A stretch of DNA of 64,000 bases, from the NCBI RefSeq assembly GCF_018448785.1, contig NZ_JAHCLU010000006.1, positions 62,001 through 126,000 on the forward strand, read 5' to 3'. Below, piece by piece: positions 47,040-57,244 of the stretch. Each line of letters opens with the position of its first letter. Within the stretch, counting starts at the first letter, position 1. The notes beneath the pieces are model-generated. The model did not search any database. It was not told the DNA's origin and was given only the letters and a program-made list of their open reading frames with translations. The translations under genes and the position numbers were made by a program. This DNA comes from Halomonas jincaotanensis (lineage in GTDB: Bacteria > Pseudomonadota > Gammaproteobacteria > Pseudomonadales > Halomonadaceae).

Positions 47040-48377
47040 ATGCTGCCCGAGAGTCTGCCCCGCCCCGCCCCTATCAGCAATGCGGAATACTGCCAGCGCC
47101 GTGAGGCCCTGATGGCTTCGCTGCCCACCGATACTGCAGTGCTGCTGCCCGGGGCGTCGCTGATGACACGCTCGCGCGACAGCGAGTTTACCTTTCGTCA
47201 GGACAGTGATCTGCACTACCTGACCGGCTTTCCCGAGCCGGACGCCCTGCTGGTCCTGTTGCCAGGCCGCGAGGAAGGGGCGAGCGTGCTGTTCTGTCAG
47301 GACCGTGACCCGGCGCTGGAGGCCTGGACCGGCATTCGTCTGGGTGCCGACGGGGCCGTTCGCGAACATGGACTCGACCAGGCCTTCGAGAACGCCGAGC
47401 GTGAAGAGCGTCTCGAGGCGCTGCTCGACGGGCGTACCACGCTTTACCTCCCGCTGGCGGACGGCGAGGCGCTGGCGCTGGCCGAAGACATGCGCCAGCG
47501 CCTCGCCGCTCGGGCACGACGCGGTGCTCGGGCTCCCGAGGTCTTCGCCGACCTGGCTCCCCACCTCCACGAACGTCGCCAGATCAAGAGCGAGTCGGAA
47601 CTCGCCTTGATGCGCCATGCCGCGTTGATTTCAGCGCAGGCGCATCGGCGTGCCATGCATGTCTCTCGACCGGGCCTTGCCGAGTACCAGTTGCAGGCAG
47701 AGCTAGAGCACGAGTTCCGTTGGCGGGGCGGTAGTGGCCCCGCCTACGCCAGTATTGTCGGCGGCGGTCGCAATGCCTGTGTGCTGCACTACATCGAGAA
47801 CCGCGATGTCCTCCGCGACGGCGAGCTGGTATTGATCGATGCCGGGGCCGAGTTTGATCTCTATGCCGGCGACATCACCCGCACCTTCCCGGTCAACGGC
47901 CGTTTCAGCGCAGCGCAGCGTGCACTCTATGACGTGGTGCTGAGTGTGCAGATACAGGCCGTGGACGCCGTACGCCCCGGGGTGACGCTGCTCGAGATTC
48001 ATGACGCCGTCGTGCGCGGTCTCACCGAAGGACTCATCAGCCTGGGGCTGCTCAAGGGGGAGGTGCAGGCGCGCATTGACGACGACAGCTACCGGCGCTT
48101 CTATCTGCATTCGACATCGCATTGGCTAGGGCTCGATGTGCATGACGTCGGGCCCTACCGTTGTGATGGTGCCCCGTTGCCGCTTCGCCCTGGCATGGTC
48201 CTCACGGTTGAGCCCGGTCTCTACATCCCCGCTGACGAAGATATTCCCGAGGCCTTTCGTGGGATCGGCATTCGCATCGAGGACGACGTCGCGGTGACCG
48301 AGGCAGGACATGACATTCTCACCGCTTCGGTCCCCAAGCAGGTGGCTGAGATTGAGGCATTAATGATCAAGAAATGA
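47040..48377 (+). CDS. pepP: Xaa-Pro aminopeptidase P
   Basis: Removes N-terminal residues before proline. A 445-residue M24B metallopeptidase. The N-terminal creatinase-like domain ends near residue 175. The metal ligands are in DAGAEFDLYAGDITRTFPV, HSTSHWLGLDVHDVG and the late glutamates VEPGLYI and RIEDDV. GAGGAG lies just before the ATG. It follows the UPF0149 gene by 36 nt and precedes ubiH. Confidence 0.96.
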   Translation: MLPESLPRPAPISNAEYCQRREALMASLPTDTAVLLPGASLMTRSRDSEFTFRQDSDLHYLTGFPEPDALLVLLPGREEGASVLFCQDRDPALEAWTGIRLGADGAVREHGLDQAFENAEREERLEALLDGRTTLYLPLADGEALALAEDMRQRLAARARRGARAPEVFADLAPHLHERRQIKSESELALMRHAALISAQAHRRAMHVSRPGLAEYQLQAELEHEFRWRGGSGPAYASIVGGGRNACVLHYIENRDVLRDGELVLIDAGAEFDLYAGDITRTFPVNGRFSAAQRALYDVVLSVQIQAVDAVRPGVTLLEIHDAVVRGLTEGLISLGLLKGEVQARIDDDSYRRFYLHSTSHWLGLDVHDVGPYRCDGAPLPLRPGMVLTVEPGLYIPADEDIPEAFRGIGIRIEDDVAVTEAGHDILTASVPKQVAEIEALMIKK

Positions 48378-48441
48378 CCAATGGGTAAAGGGCCTATCAT
48401 GCCTTTACGTAATGTACATTATGAAATTATCGGGAGCCGTG

Positions 48442-49653
48442 ATGCACGTGACGGCTGAAACGCAAGTAGATATCGCCATTATTGGCGGCGGGCTGGTAGG
48501 GGCCAGCCTGGGCTGCGCCTTGGCACCCCTGATCGAGCGACTGGAATTGACGGTGGCGGTCATCGAACCCGCGTCCTTGAATCAGCGGGTTGAGGCGCCC
48601 TGGCAACCCAGCTTCGATGCCCGGGCCAGCGCCATCGCCCAAGGGTCGGCGATCCACTTTGCCAGAATGGGCGTATGGCCGGACATGCGCGACCAGGCGA
48701 CACCGATTCGACAGATCCACGTCAGCGAGCAGGGGCGTTTCGGTGCCACGCGATTGCGTCACGAGGACCTGGGCGTCGACGCGCTGGGGTACGTGATTCC
48801 CAATGCCTGGATGGGACGGGTATTGCACCGCCGCTTGAAGACGCTGCCCCTGGACTGGCATTGCCCCGCCGCGGTTGAGGAAATTACTCCTGCGGCGAGG
48901 GGTTACCGGCTAGGGCTCTCCACCGGTGAGCACTTGCAGGCCGGGTTGACGGTGCTGGCCGACGGAGGGCGATCGGGCCTCAAGGAGCGCCTCGGCATCG
49001 ATAGCCGTGAGAAACCGTACGACCAGGTGGCGATCATCGCCAGCGTTGAAACCAGTGAGCTCAATCACAGCACGGCATGGGAGCGATTCACGCCGGAAGG
49101 ACCGATTGCGCTGCTACCGCTGCAGGGCCAGGCGATGGAACTGGTCTGGACCCACGAGGCCGGCCGCGAGAGGCGCCGCCTGTCGCTGACCGATGGCGAC
49201 CTGCTCGACGAATTACAGCAAGCCTTCGGTGATCGGGCAGGGCGCTTTCGTCGGATCGGCAAGCGCCATGCCTATCCCTTGTCTCTGATCACCGCGCGGG
49301 AAACGATACGCCCCGGGCTTGCCGTGCTGGGCAATGCCGCGCATTCCTTGCACCCGGTGGCCGGGCAGGGATTCAACCTGGCCCTGCGCGGGGTCATGGA
49401 TCTCGTCGCCGCGCTCGACTCGGGGCTGTCGCAGGGCGAGGACGTGGGTAGCCTGGCGGTGCTGAACGACTTCGATGCTCGGCGCAGCGCCGATCGGCAC
49501 AATGTGATCCGCTTCAGCGATGGCTTGATACGATTGTTCGGCATCGATAGCCCGATGCTCTCCCATGCCCGCGCGGCGGGGCTGGTGGGGCTCAACCTGG
49601 TGGGGCCGATGAGACGCACCCTGGCCAGGCGGGCCATGGGGCTGGAACGCTAG
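48442..49653 (+). CDS. ubiH: 2-octaprenyl-6-methoxyphenol hydroxylase
   Basis: FAD monooxygenase of ubiquinone synthesis (C1 hydroxylation). The product has 403 residues. The dinucleotide fold DIAIIGGGLVGASLG opens the protein, and GNAAHSLHPVAGQGFNLALRG is the second FAD motif. The ATG at 48442 with GGGAG five bases upstream is chosen over one ten codons earlier. Order pepP-ubiH-ubiI is the standard one. Confidence 0.9.
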   Translation: MHVTAETQVDIAIIGGGLVGASLGCALAPLIERLELTVAVIEPASLNQRVEAPWQPSFDARASAIAQGSAIHFARMGVWPDMRDQATPIRQIHVSEQGRFGATRLRHEDLGVDALGYVIPNAWMGRVLHRRLKTLPLDWHCPAAVEEITPAARGYRLGLSTGEHLQAGLTVLADGGRSGLKERLGIDSREKPYDQVAIIASVETSELNHSTAWERFTPEGPIALLPLQGQAMELVWTHEAGRERRRLSLTDGDLLDELQQAFGDRAGRFRRIGKRHAYPLSLITARETIRPGLAVLGNAAHSLHPVAGQGFNLALRGVMDLVAALDSGLSQGEDVGSLAVLNDFDARRSADRHNVIRFSDGLIRLFGIDSPMLSHARAAGLVGLNLVGPMRRTLARRAMGLER

Positions 49654-49736
49654 TGCTAGGGCCATAACATGTCGATTGAGGTTGCCCATTAGGGCAATGC
49701 CGGCAACGGACCTTTGACACCATGAGGTAGCACGAG

Positions 49737-50981
49737 ATGCAGCACCCCGCTCAGAATCCAGACACCTTCGCTGTGGTCATTGTCGGCGGCGGCATGGTGG
49801 GCGCCTGTCTGGCCTGCCTGCTGGGCGAGGCAGGTATCGAGGTGGCGCTGCTGGATGCGCGAAGCGCTCCTCTCGCCGCCGAGACAGTCGGTAAGGGCAA
49901 TCCAGGTCAACGTGTCAGTGCACTGACCCCAGTGTCGCAACGGCTGCTGGAGGGCATCGGCGCCTGGCCCTGGATACAAGCCCGACGTGCCAGCCCCTAT
50001 CGGTTCATGCAGGTATGGGACGGCGAGGGCAGCGGAGAGGTGAACTTCTCCGCCGATCAGGCCAGGGTTTCGGTGCTGGGGCATATCGTCGAAAATGACG
50101 TGATCCTCGCTGGCCTCGAGGCGCGCCTCGCCGGCCTGCCCTCGGTCCACCCGCGCTTCGACGCCAGGGTCACGGCGCTGGAAGGGGGTGACGATAAGCG
50201 AGTCGTGCGTCTCGAGAATGGCGACCGATTGGCCGCACCGCTGGTGATCGCCGCCGATGGCGCTCGTTCACCGTTACGTGACCTGGCGGGTATCGATGTG
50301 CAGAGCCGCGAGACCGGCCATTCGGCGCTGGTGACCACGGTCCGCACACAGCGCCCCCATGGCGAAGTGGCGCGTCAGGTATTCTTGCCGACCGGGCCGC
50401 TCGCCTTCCTGCCGCTGCTCGTCGATGATGCCCAGCATCACTGCTCGATCGTCTGGTCGACCTCGCCGCAGGACGCCGAACGCCTGGCGGCCCTGATGCT
50501 CGAGGCGCTCGGGGCCGAGATGGGCGCCGCCCTGGAATATCGGCTGGGGGAGGTGGAGGTGATCGACCGCGCCGTCACGGTGCCCCTGACCCAGCGTCAC
50601 GCCGAGTGTTACTCGATGCCGGGGCTGGCGTTGGTGGGCGATGCCGCGCACAGCATCCACCCCCTGGCCGGCCAGGGGGTGAATCTTGGCTTGATGGATG
50701 CTGCTGTGCTGGCGGAAGAACTGTGCCGGGCCCGCCGCCGAGGTGTCCCGTTAGGTGATGCGCGCGTGCTCGCGCAGTATGCGCGCCGTCGGCGCGGTGA
50801 CAACGCCGCCATGCTGGCACTGATGGACGCTTTCCGACTGCTGTTCGGCGCGCGCCATCCGGCGATCAGCCTGGCACGCAATCTCGGCCTGTCCGGCGTC
50901 GATCACCTGGTGCCACTCAAGCGCCTGCTGATGCAGCAGGCGATCGGCCATCGCGGCAGGCTGCCAGCCTCGTGCCGCTGA
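49737..50981 (+). CDS. ubiI: FAD-dependent 2-octaprenylphenol hydroxylase (UbiI/VisC)
   Basis: Hydroxylates C5 of the ubiquinone ring. The product has 414 residues. VVIVGGGMVGACLACLLGE is the FAD fold, IAADGARSPLRDLAGI the DG motif and GDAAHSIHPLAGQGVNLGLMDA the second FAD motif. It follows ubiH after 83 nt and ends 2 bp from the convergent ctpA stop. UbiF is a less likely alternative name. Confidence 0.88.
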   Translation: MQHPAQNPDTFAVVIVGGGMVGACLACLLGEAGIEVALLDARSAPLAAETVGKGNPGQRVSALTPVSQRLLEGIGAWPWIQARRASPYRFMQVWDGEGSGEVNFSADQARVSVLGHIVENDVILAGLEARLAGLPSVHPRFDARVTALEGGDDKRVVRLENGDRLAAPLVIAADGARSPLRDLAGIDVQSRETGHSALVTTVRTQRPHGEVARQVFLPTGPLAFLPLLVDDAQHHCSIVWSTSPQDAERLAALMLEALGAEMGAALEYRLGEVEVIDRAVTVPLTQRHAECYSMPGLALVGDAAHSIHPLAGQGVNLGLMDAAVLAEELCRARRRGVPLGDARVLAQYARRRRGDNAAMLALMDAFRLLFGARHPAISLARNLGLSGVDHLVPLKRLLMQQAIGHRGRLPASCR

Positions 50982-50983
50982 GT

Positions 50984-52342
50984 TCAGCGATCGCGCTGGC
51001 TGAGCACATTCAGCGCCTTGAGTAGATTAAGTGCTTCGCCGAGCTGATAATCCTCACGCAGGCGCTCACTCATCTCGCTGCGCCGGCGGGGGCCGTTGCG
51101 GTTCTCGAGATGGCCCTGCAGGTCTGCTTCGCGCACTTCCAGGCGGCTGGATTCGGCGACTTCGATCCGTCCGCGCACCACTTCCACGTCGGGCTCGATG
51201 CCCTGGGCCTGGATCGAACGGCCGTTGGGAGTGAAGTACAGCGCCGTGGTTAGCTTGAGGCCTTCGTCATTGCCTAGCGGCATGACCTGCTGAACCGACC
51301 CCTTGCCGAAGCTGCTGGTACCCATCACCACGCCGCGGCGCTGGTCCTGCAGGGCGCCGGCGACGATTTCCGCCGCTGAGGCGCTGCCGCCATTGATCAA
51401 TATTACCAGCGGGACATCGGCAGCGACGGTGGCGCGGTTGGCCGAGAAGCGCATACCCGAGTCGTTCAGGCGTCCCTCGGTGTAGACGATCAGGCCTTCA
51501 TCGAGGAAGGCGTCGGCGACGTCCACCGCCGCCTGCAGTACGCCCCCGGGATTGTTGCGCAGGTCCAGTACCAGACCATCGAGCGGCCCATCGCGCTGCA
51601 TGTCAGTGATGGCATCTCCGACTTGCTCGCCGGTGCGGTTCTGGAACTGACTGACCCGCAGGTAGCCGAAGCCGGATTCCAGCAGTTCACTCTTGACGCT
51701 CTCGGTGCGAATGATCTCGCGGGTCAGCGTGACATCGCGCGGCGCGTCGGCGCCCTGGCTGAGGATGGTCAGCCGGATCTCGCTGCCTGGCTCACCGCGC
51801 ATCAGGTTGACGGCTTCCTGCAGGGACAGCCGGTCGGTAGGCGTATCGTCGATACGCAGGATCGCATCCTGGGCTTGCAGACCGGCCCGCGACGCTGGGG
51901 TGTCGTCGATGGGCGTGATCACCGTGAGCTGGCCATCCTGCAAGCCGACCTCGATGCCCACGCCGCCGAATTCGCCCTGGGTCGACTCGCGCAGGCTCTC
52001 GAACTCCTCCTTGTCGAGAAAGGCGGAATGCGGATCGAGCTCGCTGAGCATGCCGCGCATGGCGTTGCGCAGCAGGGTGCTGTCATCGACCTCCTCGACA
52101 TAGGCGCGCTTGATGCGCTCGAACACCTCGGCGAAGGTCTGGATGTCTTCCACGGGAAGCTCATCCGGTCGAGCCTCGCCCTGCTGACCCCCATTCTGCT
52201 GGGCCCTGTCTTGCTGGGCTAGGGCAGCTAACGGCAGGGACAGCAGAGCAACAGCGCTCAGCGTCGTCAACAGGCGTCGCGTCGGACGTCGTCGCTTCGG
52301 GCGCAGTCGCGCAAGGGTAGGACCGGCGGGACGTGAATACAT
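50984..52342 (-). CDS. ctpA: S41 family carboxyl-terminal processing peptidase
   Basis: Periplasmic serine/lysine protease that degrades cell-wall hydrolases or their regulators. The product has 452 residues. A basic N-terminus leads into a signal peptide (residues 22-42, VALLSLPLAALAQQ). The PDZ domain covers about residues 100-185. The catalytic serine is in NGGSASAAEIVAGAL and the lysine in GTSSFGKGSVQQ. It lies downstream of gpmI-envC, a conserved order that places it with envelope enzymes. Confidence 0.95.
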   Translation of the reverse strand: MYSRPAGPTLARLRPKRRRPTRRLLTTLSAVALLSLPLAALAQQDRAQQNGGQQGEARPDELPVEDIQTFAEVFERIKRAYVEEVDDSTLLRNAMRGMLSELDPHSAFLDKEEFESLRESTQGEFGGVGIEVGLQDGQLTVITPIDDTPASRAGLQAQDAILRIDDTPTDRLSLQEAVNLMRGEPGSEIRLTILSQGADAPRDVTLTREIIRTESVKSELLESGFGYLRVSQFQNRTGEQVGDAITDMQRDGPLDGLVLDLRNNPGGVLQAAVDVADAFLDEGLIVYTEGRLNDSGMRFSANRATVAADVPLVILINGGSASAAEIVAGALQDQRRGVVMGTSSFGKGSVQQVMPLGNDEGLKLTTALYFTPNGRSIQAQGIEPDVEVVRGRIEVAESSRLEVREADLQGHLENRNGPRRRSEMSERLREDYQLGEALNLLKALNVLSQRDR

Positions 52343-52410
52343 GCAAACTCCGCAGTTCCAGCAACAAGGTTGCCCAGCATAGCCCGCCCCCGGGCGACAA
52401 GGGAATAGCG

Positions 52411-53604
52411 CTAGCGGCTGGCGACCCAGGATTGCGGGTCAATGGGGTCGCCATCGCGGCGGACCTCGAAGTACAAGCCGGGACGATCCTGGCCGCCGCT
52501 GACGCCGACACCGCCGAGTGTGTCGCCGCGAGAAACTGCTTGGCCGACCTGCACGACGAAATGCTGCAGATGAGCATGTAAGGTCATCACCTGATCACCA
52601 TGGTCGATGATCAAAAGGTTGCCGAAGCCGCGCATCCAGTCGCTGAAGACCACCCGGCCGGCATGCACCGCCGTGACCGGTGTGCCTTCCGCGGCCAGGA
52701 TCAGCATGCCATTGCGATGCACCCCCTCACCGTTCTGGAAGCGCGATGCCAGCGAACCCTGGACTGGCCAGGGCAGCTTGCCGCGGGTCCGCTCGATGGC
52801 GGTGGAGGGCGGAGGCCGCTCCAGGCGTGCCAGCTCCTCCTGTACCTGGCGCAGCACCCGCTCGGCATGGGCGCGGTCCTGGTTGAGGTCCTCGAGGCGT
52901 GCCTGCTCGGAGACATAGCGGCCTTCGAGCGCAGCCAGCAGCGTTTTGCGCTCCGCCATGCGCTCGGCCAGCTCGGCACTGCGCTTAGCCAGCTCGGCGG
53001 CCAGGGCATCGAGACGCTCGCCTTGGGTCTGGAGGTTGCGACGATTGTCAGTCAGCGCGGCATCCAACTGGTTCAGCTGGTCGAGGCGCCGGTGACGGGC
53101 CTCGGCCAAGGCGTTGAGGTAGCGCTGCAGGCGGTCTAGCCGGGCGGGGTCGTCCTGGTTCAGTAGCAGCTTGAGCTGCGGAGTCGGACCGAGGCGATAG
53201 AGCGCCTTCAGTTGGCCTTCAAGCGCCTCAACCTGCTCGGCGCGTTCGGCCTGGAGGTCGTCGCGCCTGGCCTGAAGAGTCTCGATCTCGACGGTGAGCT
53301 GGCGACGCTCGGCCTGCAGGGCGTCCAGGCGCCGGTGGGTCTCGGCCAGTGAAGTCTCCACGTCGCGCAGCGCCTCGCTGGCCTCATCGCGAGCCAACTG
53401 GGTGGACGAGAGGCGCTGGTTCAGCGCCTGGATATCCTCACCGATGGCGTCGAGTCGCTGCCGGGCTGCCGCCTCGTCGGGCGGCGAGCCCGTCTGGGCT
53501 AGCGTGGGCTGAGCTAGCATGGCAAAGCCCAGGCCGATACCAAGCAGCAGCACGGCAAGCCTGTTGATACGCTTCGCTCTCCCTTGGTCATCGGCTCGCG
53601 GCAT
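52411..53604 (-). CDS. envC: EnvC-type murein hydrolase activator with degenerate LytM domain
   Basis: Periplasmic factor that activates amidases for daughter-cell separation. The product has 397 residues. A signal peptide ends near residue 38 (PTLAQT). Residues 45-260 are coiled coil, rich in leucine, arginine and glutamate. The C-terminal LytM fold is non-catalytic: the usual HxxxD is replaced by HRNGML, and the last zinc ligand LHFE reads LYFE. The start overlaps the gpmI stop (TGATG). Confidence 0.9.
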   Translation of the reverse strand: MPRADDQGRAKRINRLAVLLLGIGLGFAMLAQPTLAQTGSPPDEAAARQRLDAIGEDIQALNQRLSSTQLARDEASEALRDVETSLAETHRRLDALQAERRQLTVEIETLQARRDDLQAERAEQVEALEGQLKALYRLGPTPQLKLLLNQDDPARLDRLQRYLNALAEARHRRLDQLNQLDAALTDNRRNLQTQGERLDALAAELAKRSAELAERMAERKTLLAALEGRYVSEQARLEDLNQDRAHAERVLRQVQEELARLERPPPSTAIERTRGKLPWPVQGSLASRFQNGEGVHRNGMLILAAEGTPVTAVHAGRVVFSDWMRGFGNLLIIDHGDQVMTLHAHLQHFVVQVGQAVSRGDTLGGVGVSGGQDRPGLYFEVRRDGDPIDPQSWVASR

Positions 53605-55178
53605 CAAGAGACGTCGATCAGCACCCGGCCGGTCATGTCCTCGGGGACGGGCTGGCGCATCATCGCCAGCAGCGTCGGTGCCAGGTCGCACAGGCGGCCA
53701 TCGTCGCGAAGCGATGCCTCACGGGTGCCAACATAGACCAGGGGCACCTCGAAGGTGGTGTGGGCCGTCTGCGCCGCGCCGGTCTCGGGATTGACCATCT
53801 GTTCAGCGTTGCCGTGGTCGGCGGTGACCAGACAGGCGCCACCGGCGCGCTGCAGGGCTTCCACGGCCCGGCCGAGACAGGCATCGACGGTCTCGATGGC
53901 CTTGACCGCGGCGTCGAAGTCGCCGGTGTGCCCGACCATATCGCCATTGGCGTAGTTGCAGACGATCAGGTCGAAAGTGCCCGAGTCGATGGCTTCGACC
54001 AGCCTGTCGGTGACTTCGACGGCACTCATCTCCGGCTTCTCATCGTAGGTCTTCACGTCACGCGGCGACGGCACCAGGATGCGCGTCTCGCCGACGTACT
54101 CGTCCTCGCGGCCACCGGAAAAGAAGAAGGTTACATGAGGATACTTCTCGGTCTCGGCGATGCGCAGCTGGGTCAGGCCGCGCTGCTCCATGACCTCACC
54201 CAAGGTGTTGTGCAGCGCCGTCGGCGGAAAGGCGGCGGGGGCGGAGATGTTGTCCGCGTACTGGGTCAGCGTCACCAGGCCGTCAGCGGCAAGCGTCGGG
54301 CGCACCCGGCGTTCGAAGCCCTCGAAATCCTCATCCACCAAGGCGCGGGTCAACTCGCGGGCGCGATCGGCACGGAAGTTCATGAAGATGGCGGCATCGC
54401 CGTCCTCCATCGTGACCGGGGCGCCGTTGGGGCGCAGACTGGTAGCGGTGACGAACTCGTCGTTCTCGTTGCGGGCGTAGGCATTTTGCAGCCCGATTTC
54501 CGCACTGGACGCCTCGAACTCGCCCACACCCTCGGTGACCAGGCGATAGGCCTTCTCGACGCGATCCCAACGATTGTCGCGGTCCATGGCGAAGTAACGG
54601 CCGATGATCGAGGCCACAAAACCGTTCTCGGCACCCACCAGTTCGGCCAAGTGTGCATTGGTGCGTTCCAGCGACCTCATGGCGCTTCTGGGCGGCATGT
54701 CGCGCCCGTCCAGAAAAGCGTGCACGAAGATGTGCTGGGCACCGCGGCGAGAGGCTAGTTCGGCCATGGCCAGAACGTGATCTTCATGGCTGTGCACGCC
54801 ACCCGGCGACAGCAGGCCAAGCAGATGCACTGCCTTGCCCGCGGCCACGGCGGCATCGATGGGCCGCGTCAGGACGTCGATGGTATCCAGTTCACCATCT
54901 TCGATGGCCTTGGTGATGCGGGTGAAGTCCTGGTAGACGATGCGTCCGGCGCCCAGGTTCATGTGGCCGACTTCCGAGTTGCCCATCTGGCCGTCCGGCA
55001 GACCGACGTGGTGGCCATCGGTATGGATCAGGCTGTGCGGGTGCGACTGCCAAAGCCGGTCCATGACCGGCGTGCGGGCGGCCAGCACGGCATTGTTCTC
55101 GGCATCCGGGTTGTGGCCGTAGCCGTCAAGAATAATCAGGGCGACGGGACGTGGCGCTGAGGTCGCGGAATCGGTCAT
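53604..55178 (-). CDS. gpmI: 2,3-bisphosphoglycerate-independent phosphoglycerate mutase
   Basis: Interconverts 3- and 2-phosphoglycerate in glycolysis with two manganese ions. The product has 524 residues. [11 protein letters not shown] gives the first metal ligands, [15 protein letters not shown] the catalytic serine, and the C-terminal [10 protein letters not shown] further ligands. The ATG at 55178 gives the family N-terminus. It heads gpmI-envC-ctpA, and envC starts on its stop codon. Confidence 0.97.
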   Translation of the reverse strand: MTDSATSAPRPVALIILDGYGHNPDAENNAVLAARTPVMDRLWQSHPHSLIHTDGHHVGLPDGQMGNSEVGHMNLGAGRIVYQDFTRITKAIEDGELDTIDVLTRPIDAAVAAGKAVHLLGLLSPGGVHSHEDHVLAMAELASRRGAQHIFVHAFLDGRDMPPRSAMRSLERTNAHLAELVGAENGFVASIIGRYFAMDRDNRWDRVEKAYRLVTEGVGEFEASSAEIGLQNAYARNENDEFVTATSLRPNGAPVTMEDGDAAIFMNFRADRARELTRALVDEDFEGFERRVRPTLAADGLVTLTQYADNISAPAAFPPTALHNTLGEVMEQRGLTQLRIAETEKYPHVTFFFSGGREDEYVGETRILVPSPRDVKTYDEKPEMSAVEVTDRLVEAIDSGTFDLIVCNYANGDMVGHTGDFDAAVKAIETVDACLGRAVEALQRAGGACLVTADHGNAEQMVNPETGAAQTAHTTFEVPLVYVGTREASLRDDGRLCDLAPTLLAMMRQPVPEDMTGRVLIDVS

Positions 55179-55410
55179 GGGAGGTGCCTCGTGGTGGGGG
55201 CGACCCCACGAAGAATACGGGACGCTAATCGGGGTCGCGACTTGTGGCTGCATGCGGCATCATATCGCACGGTAGCGTCGGGCGTCATGACCGACCCCAC
55301 GGCCGTGGCGCGCTGGCGCTTCGTGTATACTGGTTTTCGCCCGGCGAGGTGCATTGGCACCCTGTCGGCCCAATATCCATCAAGACCCCCGACGAGAGCT
55401 ATCAGGACCC

Positions 55411-55833
55411 ATGATCGACCAGCTGATCGACTTCGTGCAGAACCACCCGCTGCTGGTGGGTGCTTTCCTGCTGGTGCTGACCGCCTGGATCGCCTACGAG
55501 ATCCGCAGCAGCGGCGCCAGTGGTGTGACATCCAGCCAGGCCACCCAGCTGATCAACCGCGAGGATGCGATCGTCGTCGACATTCGCGAAGCGGGCGACT
55601 TCAAGGCCGGCCACATCGCGGGCGCACGCAATTTGCCTCAGAGCCGCCTCGACACGCGCCTCAGCGAACTCGACAAGTTCAAGGACAAGCCGGTCATCGT
55701 GGTCTGCAAGCACGGCCAGAGTTCCGGTGCGGCACTTGCCAAGCTGGTGAAAGCCGGTTTCGAGCGCGCGGTCAAGCTCAAGGGCGGTATGAGCCAGTGG
55801 CAGGCCGATGGCTTGCCGGTGGTCAGGAAATAA
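55411..55833 (+). CDS. Membrane-anchored rhodanese-like protein (YibN type)
   Basis: A 140-residue protein with one N-terminal membrane span (residues 12-30, [18 protein letters not shown]) and a cytoplasmic rhodanese domain. The active-site loop is CKHGQSS with the catalytic cysteine. [20 protein letters not shown] is the CDC25-like motif. TATACT at 55326-55331 could be its -10 box. Neighbouring secB is the standard partner. Sulfur transfer is plausible but unproven. Confidence 0.9.
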   Translation: MIDQLIDFVQNHPLLVGAFLLVLTAWIAYEIRSSGASGVTSSQATQLINREDAIVVDIREAGDFKAGHIAGARNLPQSRLDTRLSELDKFKDKPVIVVCKHGQSSGAALAKLVKAGFERAVKLKGGMSQWQADGLPVVRK

Positions 55834-55882
55834 CCGACCCTTTTTTCTTATTTCGTATTATCGTTTCAAAGGACCTTTCCCC

Positions 55883-56398
55883 ATGGCGGAAGACAACAAC
55901 CAGAACGCTGGTGCGGCGGCCGGACAGCAGGACAAGCCGCAGCTGCAGTTCGCCCTTCAGCGTATCTACGTCAAGGACATCTCCTTCGAGTCGCCGAACT
56001 CGCCGGCGGTTTTTCAGAAGCCGTTCAAGCCCAAGGTCGGCCTGGATTTGAATACCTCCAGCCAGCAGATTGACGAGAGTCTTTATGAGGTCGTGATCAA
56101 GGTCACCGCTCAGGTCTCTCACAGTGAGGAAGGCACGACGTCCTTCCTGGCCGAGATCGAGCAAGCGGGCCTGTTTCGTATCAGCGGCATCGAAGGGCAG
56201 CAGCTCGAGCACACCCTGGGCGCCTTCTGCCCCAATGTGCTCTTTCCCTACGCCCGCGAGTGCATCGACAACCTGGTCAACCGGGGCGGTTTCCCGCCGC
56301 TGATGCTGGCACCGGTCAACTTCGAGGCGATCTACGCCCAGAAGAAGAAGCGCCAGGCCGAACAGGCCAAGCAGCAGGGCGAGCAGACGACTCAGTAA
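55883..56398 (+). CDS. secB: Protein-export chaperone SecB
   Basis: Tetrameric chaperone that keeps preproteins unfolded and hands them to SecA. The product has 171 residues, a little longer than the 155 of E. coli, because both ends are extended: a Q/A-rich start and a lysine/glutamine-rich tail. [19 protein letters not shown], the [27 protein letters not shown] core and the [17 protein letters not shown] end are conserved. It follows the rhodanese gene by 49 nt. Confidence 0.96.
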   Translation: MAEDNNQNAGAAAGQQDKPQLQFALQRIYVKDISFESPNSPAVFQKPFKPKVGLDLNTSSQQIDESLYEVVIKVTAQVSHSEEGTTSFLAEIEQAGLFRISGIEGQQLEHTLGAFCPNVLFPYARECIDNLVNRGGFPPLMLAPVNFEAIYAQKKKRQAEQAKQQGEQTTQ

Positions 56399-56415
56399 GC
56401 GTTTCGGGGCCCGCT

Positions 56416-57156
56416 ATGAAGACGCCAACGAAAGCCCCACGCCTTTTCGTCGCCGCCGACTTCACCGTCGGCGGCGACGTCGTTCTGCCCGAAGGCCCGG
56501 CCCGCCATGTGGCACGCGTGCTGCGCCTGTCGCCGGGGGCGCCCGTGGTGCTGTTCGATGGGCACGGACGCATCGCCAGGGCGCTGCTCGTCGAGGCCGA
56601 CCGCAAGCGGGTCGTGGCACGCGTCGAGGCCGTCGAAGCCGGTCGCGGCGAGTCGCCCTTGGCGGTTCACCTGGGCCAGGCGATCTCCAAGGGTGATCGC
56701 ATGGACTTTGCGATCCAGAAGGCGGTGGAGCTGGGCGTGGCGGCGATCACGCCGCTCTACACCGAGCATGGCGATGTGCGCCTCAAGGGCGAGCGTGCAG
56801 CGAAGAAGCTGGCCCACTGGCAGGCGGTGGCCGCCAGCGCCTGCGAGCAGTGCGGCCGCGCCACTTTGCCGCCCGTGCATCCGCCGCTGCCGCTTGCCCG
56901 GTGGCTCGCCGACCGCGACGAGGCGTTGCGCCTGGTACTGCATCCCGGCGCCGCCGCTGGCGCTCTGGGCCAGGCCGAGTCGCCCGCCAATGCAGCGCTG
57001 CTGATCGGCCCCGAGGGCGGACTCTCGGTAGATGATTTGGAGGCGGCGTTTTCCAGCGGCTTCTCGCCGCTGTCGCTCGGCCCGCGCATCCTGCGCACCG
57101 AGACCGCCCCGGTGGTGGCGCTGTCGTTGCTGCAGTACCGCTTCGGCGATCTGTGA
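56416..57156 (+). CDS. rsmE: 16S rRNA (uracil1498-N3)-methyltransferase
   Basis: Methylates U1498 of 16S rRNA. A 246-residue SPOUT methyltransferase. The N-terminal PUA-like domain includes PEGPARHVARVLRLSPGAPVVLFDG, and the knotted C-terminal domain has LLIGPEGGLS and LGPRILRTETAPVVALSLLQ. The frame is open upstream inside secB, but the ATG at 56416 starts the family sequence. It follows secB by 17 nt. Confidence 0.95.
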   Translation: MKTPTKAPRLFVAADFTVGGDVVLPEGPARHVARVLRLSPGAPVVLFDGHGRIARALLVEADRKRVVARVEAVEAGRGESPLAVHLGQAISKGDRMDFAIQKAVELGVAAITPLYTEHGDVRLKGERAAKKLAHWQAVAASACEQCGRATLPPVHPPLPLARWLADRDEALRLVLHPGAAAGALGQAESPANAALLIGPEGGLSVDDLEAAFSSGFSPLSLGPRILRTETAPVVALSLLQYRFGDL

Positions 57157-57244
57157 ACGCGGACTCGCTTCAAAACCTTTCCCTTTTCCCTTTGCCCTTC
57201 GCCCCTCACTCCATACTCTTTATATATTGCACCGGAGGTCCGCC

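Noticed and set aside
53760..54758. A 332-codon plus-strand frame antisense to gpmI
   Set aside because: A shadow of the strongly biased gpmI codons; the protein has no family features.
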